From contig JAEZGS010000008.1 of the NCBI GenBank assembly GCA_023437225.1, positions 14,270 through 78,269 on the forward strand: a stretch of DNA of 64,000 nucleotides, read 5' to 3'. Shown piece after piece: positions 50,409 to 58,314 of the stretch. The translations under genes and the position numbers were made by a program. This DNA is from Bacteroidota bacterium. Its GTDB lineage: Bacteria; Bacteroidota; Bacteroidia; Chitinophagales; Chitinophagaceae. Each line of letters starts with the position of its first letter. The first letter of the stretch is position 1. The notes under the pieces were generated by a model. That model did no database searches. It was given only the letters and a program-made list of their open reading frames with translations, and was not told the DNA's origin.

Positions 50409-51406
50409 CGTATTTTGTTTCTCATCACACCTTCGTTTGTGATGCGAACCGGTACTATTTTTCCTTCGTTGTCAAACTCCATTTTATCAATGCAGGTGAC
50501 ACGATAGTTTGCGTCTGTTTCGCCAACCGGGCGGCGATGGTAGATCATATACCATTGTCCATCGCGGGGAGACTGTATGACAGAATGATGACCTGCCCCA
50601 GTAGCGATGGCGGGATCCTGCTGTAAGACGGTTCCAATTCTTTCGAACGGACCGAAAGGTGAATCTCCAATGGCATAAGCAACACGATAATCAGGACCTG
50701 TCCACCCGCCTTCAGACCACATGAAGTAATATTTGTTATTATGAATGAACATAATGGGCCCTTCGACATAACCCTTTGGTGTGATCTCTTTGAACATTGA
50801 ACCATCATCAAAGGGAAGGAAGCCTGTAAAATCCTTATTCAATTTAGTAATGTTACAGCGACCCCATCCACCGTATATCATGTAGTATTGCCCATCTTTA
50901 TCATGGAATACATACTGATCAATGGGCTGTGCACGATTAACAATCTGATTCAGCAACGGCTTACCGATATGGTCTTTGAAAGGTCCTGCAGGATTATCGG
51001 AGACAGCAACGCCGATGCCTCCCAGTTCTGATTCCTTTTGAATGTCGTTTGCAGCAAAAAACAAAAAGTACTTATTGTCTTTCTTTACGATGGCCGGGGC
51101 CCACATTGCGCGACGAGCCCATTTGATTGAGCCCGTATCAATTATTCGCTCATGCTTGTCCCAGTTCACAAGGTCTTTGGACGAGAAAGCATCCATATGG
51201 ACCTGTTTGTTATAAGGAGCGGAGAAAGTAGGATAAATCCAGTAACGATTGTCCATAACTACTGCTTCCGGATCTGCATACCATCCGGGAAAAATTGGAT
51301 TACCACTTTGTTTCCTGGAAGTTGAACAGGAAAAAAAAGTGATAGTAACAAACAGTAAAAGAAAAACGTGCAAATAATAGTGAAGGCTCTTCATGACTTT
51401 CTTCAT
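50405..51406 (-). CDS. Glycoside hydrolase family 43 lipoprotein
   Basis: A 333-aa lipoprotein: membrane stretch LHVFLLLFVTITFFSC with Cys27 as lipidation site. The start is ATG 51406; an in-frame TTG at 51430 is unlikely. The five-bladed propeller opens GWYADPEAVV with Asp45 as base, then Asp163 in QPIDQYVF and Glu215 in GYVEGPIMF complete the GH43 triad; MIYHRRP is near the end. The family includes arabinofuranosidases, xylosidases and galactosidases. Being lipidated, it should sit at the cell envelope. It shares overlapping stop codons with the GH78 gene. Confidence 0.9.
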   Translation of the reverse strand: MKKVMKSLHYYLHVFLLLFVTITFFSCSTSRKQSGNPIFPGWYADPEAVVMDNRYWIYPTFSAPYNKQVHMDAFSSKDLVNWDKHERIIDTGSIKWARRAMWAPAIVKKDNKYFLFFAANDIQKESELGGIGVAVSDNPAGPFKDHIGKPLLNQIVNRAQPIDQYVFHDKDGQYYMIYGGWGRCNITKLNKDFTGFLPFDDGSMFKEITPKGYVEGPIMFIHNNKYYFMWSEGGWTGPDYRVAYAIGDSPFGPFERIGTVLQQDPAIATGAGHHSVIQSPRDGQWYMIYHRRPVGETDANYRVTCIDKMEFDNEGKIVPVRITNEGVMRNKIR

Positions 51407-51455
51407 TGAAATAGATTTACTCTGTTTCAAAGCTAATGGATTCCATAAACAAAAC

Positions 51456-51477
51456 AGCCTGGTCAGATGACCAGGCT
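51456..51477 (-). terminator. Rho-independent terminator of the suf operon
   Basis: AGCCTGGTCA, 2 bases, TGACCAGGCT: perfect 10-bp arms. On the minus strand it is followed by GTTTTGTTT. It lies about 90 bp past the Rrf2 stop, ending the suf transcript before the GH43 gene. Confidence 0.85.
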
Positions 51478-51525
51478 ATTGCTACCTTTAAAACCCACAA
51501 TGAAAAAAGTTTCTCAACGGCTTTG

Positions 51526-51545
51526 ATACTTACGACTATAAGTAT
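51526..51545. repeat. Short palindrome downstream of the suf Rrf2 gene
   Basis: ATACTTA, spacer cgacta, TAAGTAT, a perfect 7-6-7 inverted repeat lying between the Rrf2 stop and the suf terminator. No role can be shown; it could be a short RNA hairpin or a protein site. Confidence 0.4.
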
Positions 51546-51569
51546 GCCAGAATAAACTATATGGGCATG

Positions 51570-52064
51570 TTATTGTTTTTGTGCCACACTTAGCTGTGGT
51601 AATGTTCGCGCTTCTTGCAAAATGGTTGTCAATGCTTTAGCTGAGCCCTCCTCCGTATTCACGAGGTCATACAACGTCACTTTGCTAAGCAGTTCGTCCA
51701 CTGTGAATTGTATCATCTGCCACAAAGAACGTGTGGAACAATCTACCGAATTGGTGCAAAGTTTCAACGATCCTGCATGAAGGCCGCAAAATGACTGACT
51801 GAACATAACACCACCAAGTGCTTCGAGTACATCTTTGATCACAATTTCCTTTGCAGGCCTCGCCAATACATATCCACCCTTGTAACCGGGTGTGCTGTTG
51901 ATCAATTTTTTTAGACGTAAAACACGCGCGAGCTTAGCCACATAGTGGTTAGTCAAACCCTCAGCTTCACTGAGCTTTGGTATGCTGATACCATCGGCGT
52001 CCTTGCATGCTGCAATACGCACCAGTATCCTTAAACCGTATTCTTCCTGTGAAGTTATTCTCAT
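51570..52064 (-). CDS. Rrf2 family Fe-S regulator (IscR/SufR-like)
   Basis: A 164-aa winged-helix regulator: MRITSQEEYGLRILVRIA, GISIPKLSEAEGLTNHYVAKLARVLRLKKLINSTPGYKGGYVLARP. Cysteines 93, 103 and 109 (C-x9-C-x5-C) are in the usual cluster-ligand region. Last gene of the suf operon, 11 bp after DUF59, so it is the likely cluster-sensing repressor or activator of the operon. It is a different subtype from the Rrf2 at 31159 (cysteine spacing differs). Confidence 0.87.
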   Translation of the reverse strand: MRITSQEEYGLRILVRIAACKDADGISIPKLSEAEGLTNHYVAKLARVLRLKKLINSTPGYKGGYVLARPAKEIVIKDVLEALGGVMFSQSFCGLHAGSLKLCTNSVDCSTRSLWQMIQFTVDELLSKVTLYDLVNTEEGSAKALTTILQEARTLPQLSVAQKQ

Positions 52065-52075
52065 TAATCTTTGTT

Positions 52076-52387
52076 TTACATAAAGCCCAATTCAAGGCGC
52101 GCCGCCTCAGACATTCTGCTTTTATCCCATGCCGGTGACCATGTTACTGTAACCAATACATCATTGACACCCTCGATCTCACGAACCTTCTGATCAACCT
52201 CAATTGGAAGTGATTGAGCTGCCGGACAACCAGGAGCCGTTAATGTCATTAGTATCTGCACATTATTCAATGGCAAAATATCCACCTGGTAGATTAACCC
52301 GAGCTCCCAGATACTCACCGGTATTTCGGGATCATAAATGGTCTGCAGGCATTCAATAACCTTTTCCTTCAATGCTTCTTCATTCAT
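52076..52387 (-). CDS. SufT-like DUF59 Fe-S assembly factor
   Basis: A 103-aa DUF59 protein: YDPEIPVSIWELGLIYQV (about 18-35) and LTAPGCPAAQSLP with Cys54. It lies in the suf operon after sufE with a 4-bp overlap and before the Rrf2 gene. SufT-type proteins act in Fe-S maturation when demand is high. Single domain; the longer SufT N-terminus is absent. Confidence 0.9.
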   Translation of the reverse strand: MNEEALKEKVIECLQTIYDPEIPVSIWELGLIYQVDILPLNNVQILMTLTAPGCPAAQSLPIEVDQKVREIEGVNDVLVTVTWSPAWDKSRMSEAARLELGFM

Positions 52388-52833
52388 ACATTCACCTGGT
52401 TTGAATTTTTAATCTTATAAGCAAGTGCATAATTTTTCATCTGCTTCACCATCGACAACAATCCATTGGATCGTGTTTGCGCAAGGTGATTGTGCATGCC
52501 GATCTTCTCCAGAAACTCCAGTTTTGTGTCCAGTATCTCATCAGGAGTGTGACCGGACATTACGCGAATCAACAAGCTTATCAACCCTTTTACGATCACC
52601 GCATCACTGTCGGCAGTAAAATGAATTTTCCCCTCGCGATACTCCGCGGCCATCCACACGATCGACTGACACCCTTTAACCCGGTTCTCGTCAATTTTAT
52701 GCGCCGGATCCATTGGCTCCAATTTCTTTCCCAGGTCGATAATGTATTCGTACTTATCATCCCAGGAATCGAACAGTTCGAAGTCTTCAACTATTTCCGC
52801 CTCGATCTCATGTATAGGTCGACTATCGCTCAT
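52384..52833 (-). CDS. sufE: Sulfur acceptor protein SufE
   Basis: A 149-aa SufE: FELFDSWDDKYEYIIDLGKKLEPM, then NRVKGCQSIVWM with Cys56 as persulfide acceptor, then LISLLIRVMSGHTPDEIL. It takes sulfur from SufS. The ATG at 52833 shares a base with the SufS stop (TGATG); an in-frame GTG at 52836 is also possible. Confidence 0.94.
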   Translation of the reverse strand: MSDSRPIHEIEAEIVEDFELFDSWDDKYEYIIDLGKKLEPMDPAHKIDENRVKGCQSIVWMAAEYREGKIHFTADSDAVIVKGLISLLIRVMSGHTPDEILDTKLEFLEKIGMHNHLAQTRSNGLLSMVKQMKNYALAYKIKNSNQVNV

Positions 52834-54077
52834 CACGCTAACATTTTTACAGCCCGCTCGAGGCCTTTGATCAATTCATCGATCTCTTCACTCGTGTTGT
52901 ACATAGCGAAAGACGCACGCGTAGTACCACTGATGCCAAAACACTCCATTAATGGCTGAGTACAATGATTGCCCGTGCGAACCGCAATACCGCGGTTATC
53001 CAACAGTATTCCAAGGTCCTGCGCATGCACTTTATCGATGACGAAAGAAACAACGCTTACCTTCTCTCTTGCCGTGCCGATCACACGCAGTCCTTTGATC
53101 GTCTGCAATGCATCGGTTGCATAATCGAGTAACCTCTGTTCATGCCTTCTGATCCTCTCTTTCCCTATTTCATCTACAAAATCAAGGGCAGCTTTGAAAG
53201 CGATCACATCAGCAATATTTGGTGTGCCCGCTTCGAACTTATACGGCAGATCGTTGTATGTTGTCTTTTCAAACGTCACTTCACGAATCATCTCACCCCC
53301 ACCCTGAAAGATGGGCATATTCTCGAGCAAATGCTTCTTACCATATAAGAACCCGGTGCCTGTAGGACCATAAAATTTATGTCCCGAGAACGCGAAAAAA
53401 TCGCAATTCAATTCCTTAACGTTGATGTCGATATGCACCATTGATTGAGCACCATCCACAACAACTATAGCACCAACGGCATGTGCGGCATCAATGATCT
53501 GCTTTACCGGGTTAACAGTTCCAAGCGAATTGGAGGCATGAACCACCGACACAAGTTTTGTCTTAGGCCCAAGCATTTTCAGATATTCCTCCATGATCAG
53601 TTCGCCATGCTCATTAACTGGAATAACTTTCAGCAAAGCATTTTTTTCGATGCATACTTTTTGCCATGGAACGATGTTCGAATGATGTTCCATGTTCGAG
53701 ATGATGATCTCATCACCAGCATGAACACTTTGCATTCCCCAGGTATACGCAACGAGGTTCAGTCCTTCGGTTGCACCGCGAGTGAAAATGATCTCTTCGC
53801 GATGATCGGCGTGCAAGAAATCACGAACTGCATCGCGTGTTGCCTCAAATGCTGCAGTGGATTCTTCTGCGAGAGTATGAATGCCGCGATGAATGTTGGC
53901 ATTCATGTGACTGTAATAGTGAACAAGTGCATCAATAACTGCCTGCGGCTTCTGTGAAGTTGCCGCATTATCCAGGTACACCAACGGCTTCCCTTTCACC
54001 TGGCGTTTCAGTATAGGAAAATGTTCCCTCACTGCATTAACATCCAGCTCCCTTTGTATGGCGATTGTTGGCATCAT
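52833..54077 (-). CDS. sufS: Cysteine desulfurase SufS
   Basis: A 414-aa PLP enzyme: FPILKRQVKGKPLVYLDNAATSQKP, FTRGATEGLNLVAYTW, FSGHKFYGPTGTGFLYG with the PLP lysine near 231, and AVRTGNHCTQPLM with the active-site Cys near 367. Group II desulfurase, makes persulfide for SufE and the SufBCD scaffold. Its start overlaps the sufD stop by 4 bp. Confidence 0.96.
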   Translation of the reverse strand: MMPTIAIQRELDVNAVREHFPILKRQVKGKPLVYLDNAATSQKPQAVIDALVHYYSHMNANIHRGIHTLAEESTAAFEATRDAVRDFLHADHREEIIFTRGATEGLNLVAYTWGMQSVHAGDEIIISNMEHHSNIVPWQKVCIEKNALLKVIPVNEHGELIMEEYLKMLGPKTKLVSVVHASNSLGTVNPVKQIIDAAHAVGAIVVVDGAQSMVHIDINVKELNCDFFAFSGHKFYGPTGTGFLYGKKHLLENMPIFQGGGEMIREVTFEKTTYNDLPYKFEAGTPNIADVIAFKAALDFVDEIGKERIRRHEQRLLDYATDALQTIKGLRVIGTAREKVSVVSFVIDKVHAQDLGILLDNRGIAVRTGNHCTQPLMECFGISGTTRASFAMYNTSEEIDELIKGLERAVKMLA

Positions 54078-55387
54078 GCTAAATCATATTGTAAACGTTC
54101 CGATATCAACCTGTCAACATGTGAACGGATAGCGGGCGACTTGATCTTGTCGAGCACGTCCATTGTATATCCATGCAGCAGCAACGACATAGCTACTTTC
54201 TGCGGAACACCTCTTGATCTTAAATAAAATAAACCTTCTTCATCCAGTTGACCGACAGTACAACCATGCGAACACTTCACGTCATCGGCGAAGATCTCCA
54301 GCTGCGGTTTCGTATTCACCGATGCGTCATCTGATAACAGAAGATTCTTATTCGACTGGTATGCATTGGTCTTTTGTGCGTCACGCTGAACATAGATCTT
54401 ACCATTGAACACACCGCTCGAATGATCGGCCATTATTCCCTTATAATACTCATTGCTTAAGCAATTCGGCATTACATTATCTACCACCGTATGATTGTCG
54501 ATATGTGTTCTTCCATGTGGAAAGTATAGTCCATAAAAATGAGCTTCACTATAGGCCGCTTCAAGAACTACATTCATGTTGTTGCGTACCACATCTCCAC
54601 CAAGAGATACGGTAACCGCATGTACATGACTTTTGCCCACCTGCCGGAAATGCGTAGTGCTCACCTGGCTTGCGGTTGGAGCATCATCCTGAATTTTATA
54701 GTACTCCACCATTGCATCCTGCTCAACAACGATCTCCATCACCTGGTTGGTAAGACTTTCCTGTGTACCAAATGAAATGAACGTCTCAACAAACTGGATC
54801 TTTGCATTCACATCAACATGTACAAACGTGCGTGGCTGCGAAAAGATGTTGGAGCTTCTGGCGTCCGTGATGTTATAAATGTAAACAGGGTGTTCCGCTG
54901 TTTTACCACGTCCGATTGCAATGAAAATACCTTCTTTCATGAAAGCTGTATTCAATGCATTGATACCATCCTTCAAATAATTGGCACTATGACCGAGGTG
55001 TTTGGAAACCAGCTCCTGGTATTCGTTACCTGCAGCAACTTCCAACGACTGGATCACCACATTCGAAGAACGAACGTTTGATAATGAAGGAGAATAGACA
55101 CCATTCACAAACACAAGCTCATTTGCTTGTTGATGAGCCGGTAACCTGAACGGATCGATGTCTTTTGCCGATAGCTTTTGTGAACCGGTATCTTGTAAGA
55201 ACTGAAAATTCTTATTGAACAGTCCGCCGATGCGGGTGTATTTCCACTCTTCATGTCTTGTAGTGGGTATACCCCATTTATCAAATGCACTGAAGGCCTG
55301 TACACGCTTTGCATCAAGGCCGCTCTGCGAGGACGTTGCATTCAATTGATTAAATCGCTCTTTGAAAAATTCCACTGTTGTCATCAT
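54074..55387 (-). CDS. sufD: Fe-S assembly protein SufD
   Basis: A 437-aa right-handed beta-helix protein. The C-terminal part has QLEIFADDVKCSHGCTVGQLDEEGLFYLRSRGVP, the SufD/SufB signature; the N-terminal FDKWGIPTTRHEEWKYTRIGGLF matches SufD. It forms the SufBC2D scaffold with its neighbours. Divergence from SufB is clear, and the length is normal. Confidence 0.95.
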   Translation of the reverse strand: MMTTVEFFKERFNQLNATSSQSGLDAKRVQAFSAFDKWGIPTTRHEEWKYTRIGGLFNKNFQFLQDTGSQKLSAKDIDPFRLPAHQQANELVFVNGVYSPSLSNVRSSNVVIQSLEVAAGNEYQELVSKHLGHSANYLKDGINALNTAFMKEGIFIAIGRGKTAEHPVYIYNITDARSSNIFSQPRTFVHVDVNAKIQFVETFISFGTQESLTNQVMEIVVEQDAMVEYYKIQDDAPTASQVSTTHFRQVGKSHVHAVTVSLGGDVVRNNMNVVLEAAYSEAHFYGLYFPHGRTHIDNHTVVDNVMPNCLSNEYYKGIMADHSSGVFNGKIYVQRDAQKTNAYQSNKNLLLSDDASVNTKPQLEIFADDVKCSHGCTVGQLDEEGLFYLRSRGVPQKVAMSLLLHGYTMDVLDKIKSPAIRSHVDRLISERLQYDLA

Positions 55388-55396
55388 TCAACTTAT

Positions 55397-56161
55397 TTAG
55401 GCTGTTTCAGTTGCTGCTACTTCGTTCTTGATAAAGTCGTATCCCCTTTCTTCCAGTTCAAGAGCGAGCTCTTTAGGTCCAGACTTCACAATCCTTCCAT
55501 TGTACAGTACGTGTACAAAATCAGGAACGATGTAATCAAGCAAACGCTGATAGTGAGTAACCACCAATACTGCATTGTCATTCGTTCTGAAACGATTCAC
55601 ACCTTCAGAAACCACACGGATCGCGTCAATGTCAAGACCAGAATCGGTTTCATCCAAAATCGCAAGCTTCGGTTCCAGCATGGTCATCTGGAAAATTTCG
55701 TTGCGCTTTTTTTCACCGCCAGAAAATCCTTCATTCAGGGAGCGACTCAACAGCGATTGATCAATGTGCATCATTGCCATCTTTTGTTTCATCAGCTTCA
55801 AAAAACCAACGGCATCCAGCGGCTCTAATCCACGATATTTACGCACTTCATTTACAGCAGTCTTTATAAAGTTGGTTGTGCTTAAACCTGGTATTTCAAT
55901 CGGGTACTGGAACGCAAGGAACAATCCTTCACCAGCACGTTCTTCAGGCGCAAGATCCAGGAGATCCTTGCCATTGAACGTTACAGATCCGTCGAGTACT
56001 TCATATTCACTACGACCTGCAAGTACCGACGCAAGTGTAGACTTTCCAGAACCATTCGGTCCCATTATCGCATGAACTTCACCGGGTTTAATGTCTAAGC
56101 TTAATCCGTTAAGGATCTTTTTTCCTTCGATCCCTGCATGTAAATTCTGTATAGAGAGCAT
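55397..56161 (-). CDS. sufC: Fe-S assembly ATPase SufC
   Basis: A 254-aa ABC-type ATPase: Walker A GPNGSGKST at residues 34-42, signature FSGGEKKRNEI near 146-156, Walker B LAILDETDSGLD near 163-174. It powers the SufBC2D scaffold in the cytoplasm. Lies 9 bp before sufD and 33 bp after sufB. Confidence 0.97.
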   Translation of the reverse strand: MLSIQNLHAGIEGKKILNGLSLDIKPGEVHAIMGPNGSGKSTLASVLAGRSEYEVLDGSVTFNGKDLLDLAPEERAGEGLFLAFQYPIEIPGLSTTNFIKTAVNEVRKYRGLEPLDAVGFLKLMKQKMAMMHIDQSLLSRSLNEGFSGGEKKRNEIFQMTMLEPKLAILDETDSGLDIDAIRVVSEGVNRFRTNDNAVLVVTHYQRLLDYIVPDFVHVLYNGRIVKSGPKELALELEERGYDFIKNEVAATETA

Positions 56162-56194
56162 AATCTTGATTTAGTATTTATTGTTCATCTGTTA

Positions 56195-57640
56195 TTATCC
56201 AACGCTGCCTTCAAGGCTGATAGCAAGAAGCTTTTGCGCTTCAACAGCAAACTCCATAGGCAACTGATTCATCACTTCTTTTGCAAAGCCATTGATGATC
56301 AGCGCAACAGCAGTTTCTGTATCAATTCCACGCTGGTTACAATAGAAGATCTGGTCCTCCCCGATCTTCGAGGTAGTTGCCTCATGCTCCACCTGCGCGG
56401 TTTTATTTTTCACTTCGATGTAAGGGAAAGTGTGTGCACCACATTTATCTCCGAGCAACAGAGAGTCGCATTGGGAAAAGTTCCGCGCGTTAGCAGCATT
56501 CTTGCCAACGTGAACCAGTCCGCGATAACTGTTATTACTTACACCAGCTGAGATACCCTTTGAAACAATGCGGCTCTTCGTGTTCTTTCCCAGATGCAGC
56601 ATCTTCGTACCTGTATCTGCCTGTTGGTGATTGTTTGTAACAGCAACGGAATAGAACTCACCCGTGGAGTTGTCGCCCTTCAAGATAACACTTGGATATT
56701 TCCAGGTGATCGCTGAACCGGTCTCTACCTGTGTCCAGGATATCTTTGAATTATTTCCGGCGCAGATGCCACGCTTCGTAACGAAATTATAAATACCTCC
56801 ATTGCCCTGCTTATCGCCGGGATACCAGTTTTGAACGGTGGAATACTTGATCTCTGCATTTTCCATGGCGATCAGTTCAACCACCGCTGCGTGCAGTTGA
56901 TTCTCATCGCGCATTGGAGCCGTACACCCTTCAAGGTAACTCACATAACTGCCTTCATCGGCAACAAGGAGTGTGCGCTCAAACTGACCTGTATTTTCAG
57001 CATTGATTCGGAAGTAAGTAGAAAGCTCCATCGGGCAGCGAACGCCCTTTGGAATGTAACAGAAAGATCCATCACTAAAAACCGCAGAATTCAATGCCGC
57101 GTAATAGTTGTCCGTGGCAGGAACGACAGTTCCTATGTATTTCTTGATCAGTTCGGGATGCTCGCGAATGGCTTCGCTCATAGAGCAGAAGATAATGCCC
57201 TGTTCTGCAAGTTGTTTTTTAAATGTAGTGCCGATCGATACGCTATCGATAACTGCATCAACGGCAACACCAGATAAACGCTTCTGCTCTTCCAGAGAAA
57301 TGCCCAGCTTTTCAAAGGTCTTGCGAAGCTCCGGATCGATCTCGTCCAGGCTATTGGGCTTTACCTTTTGTTTCGGGGCGGAATAATAAATTATATCCTG
57401 GAAATCAATTGACGGAAATTCGACATTCGCCCACCGGGGGGAAGTCATTTTCTGCCAATGCCTGAAGGCCTTTAACCTCCAGTCCAGCATCCATTGCGGC
57501 TCATTCTTCTTTGCCGAAATAAAACGAACGATCTCTTCACTTAGGCCCTTCGGCGCCTCGTCCGTTTCTATCTCTGTCACAAAGCCATACTTATAGTCGC
57601 TCAGCACGGCCTGCTCGATGGTGCTCAGTTCGTCGTTCAT
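56195..57640 (-). CDS. sufB: Fe-S scaffold protein SufB
   Basis: A 481-aa scaffold protein: YKYGFVTEIETDEAPKGL, RLSGVAVDAVIDSVSIGTTF, EGCTAPMRDENQLHAAVVEL, SKGISAGVSNNSYRGLVHVG and HEATTSKIGEDQIFYCNQRGID are standard SufB blocks. The start at ATG 57640 is preferred over ATG 57676: it matches the usual length and leaves a short leader after the TAnnTTTG element at 57682-57689, whose transcript would begin about at 57676. First gene of sufB-C-D-S-E-DUF59-Rrf2. Confidence 0.95.
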   Translation of the reverse strand: MNDELSTIEQAVLSDYKYGFVTEIETDEAPKGLSEEIVRFISAKKNEPQWMLDWRLKAFRHWQKMTSPRWANVEFPSIDFQDIIYYSAPKQKVKPNSLDEIDPELRKTFEKLGISLEEQKRLSGVAVDAVIDSVSIGTTFKKQLAEQGIIFCSMSEAIREHPELIKKYIGTVVPATDNYYAALNSAVFSDGSFCYIPKGVRCPMELSTYFRINAENTGQFERTLLVADEGSYVSYLEGCTAPMRDENQLHAAVVELIAMENAEIKYSTVQNWYPGDKQGNGGIYNFVTKRGICAGNNSKISWTQVETGSAITWKYPSVILKGDNSTGEFYSVAVTNNHQQADTGTKMLHLGKNTKSRIVSKGISAGVSNNSYRGLVHVGKNAANARNFSQCDSLLLGDKCGAHTFPYIEVKNKTAQVEHEATTSKIGEDQIFYCNQRGIDTETAVALIINGFAKEVMNQLPMEFAVEAQKLLAISLEGSVG

Positions 57641-57681
57641 AGTATTACTTTGAGGTTGATCAAAAACTTGTTTCATTGCCG

Positions 57682-57689
57682 CAAAGGTA
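57682..57689 (-). promoter_or_regulatory. -7 promoter element of the suf operon
   Basis: TACCTTTG on the minus strand fits TAnnTTTG exactly. A transcript from it would start within a base or two of the upstream ATG at 57676, which is why the ATG at 57640 is the better sufB start. Confidence 0.55.
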
Positions 57690-57730
57690 ACACTATTTGT
57701 ACCAATCAGTACATAAAGGGAGGCATAATC

Positions 57731-58264
57731 TTAGGTCGGCCGCTCATTTTCGAAAAACTCTAACACCTCATTCCAGTTATTAAGTCGCTTAAAATCAGTC
57801 ACATTTATGTTGTGCATAGCGGAGTACAGTAAGGGAAGCCCTTTACAGCTCCTCAAATTCTTGACATGATCGTCAATCATATAATCGGTATCAATGACAC
57901 TCTTATCGCCACAGAATACCATTTGCTTCCAGGAGATAAATGGAAAGTGTTCATCCAGCCAGAGGCGTTTTTCATTCAGCGACTGCGGAAATTCAGTGGC
58001 GGCAGATACGATATAGACGATGTAGTCCTTCATCAATCTCTGCACAACTTCCTGTGAACCAGGCATTACAGGAACGGTTCGGAAGAAACCCGGGGTATAC
58101 AAAAACTTCCAAACAGCCTCTTTATCTGGGAAAGCCTGAGCCTCCGGAATTCCTGCCATGGATTCACGATCTATCCGTACGCCAAAATCGCGTTCGTACC
58201 AGTCGATAAAATGGGTTTCTACGTCGGCAATGACGTTGTCCATATCAATTGCAATAGATTTCAT
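57731..58264 (-). CDS. 5'(3')-deoxyribonucleotidase-like HAD phosphatase
   Basis: A 177-aa HAD enzyme of the NT5C type: IAIDMDNVIADVETHFIDWYE (nucleophile and acid Asp), GFFRTVPVMPGSQEVVQRL, IVSAATEFPQSL and MIDDHVKNL. The family dephosphorylates deoxyribonucleotides and helps balance nucleotide pools. It lies 54 bp upstream of the sufB promoter element and 50 bp downstream of the propeller protein, on the same strand. Confidence 0.88.
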   Translation of the reverse strand: MKSIAIDMDNVIADVETHFIDWYERDFGVRIDRESMAGIPEAQAFPDKEAVWKFLYTPGFFRTVPVMPGSQEVVQRLMKDYIVYIVSAATEFPQSLNEKRLWLDEHFPFISWKQMVFCGDKSVIDTDYMIDDHVKNLRSCKGLPLLYSAMHNINVTDFKRLNNWNEVLEFFENERPT

Positions 58265-58314
58265 TGGTTTGGTTTGAATACATTAAGGGAATCTGCTGCA
58301 AATTACCGGAACGG

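Noticed and set aside
51500..51527. Eight-codon frame starting ATGAAAAAAG as a leader peptide
   Set aside because: It points toward a convergent gene end with no plus-strand gene to regulate, so a leader role is not supported.
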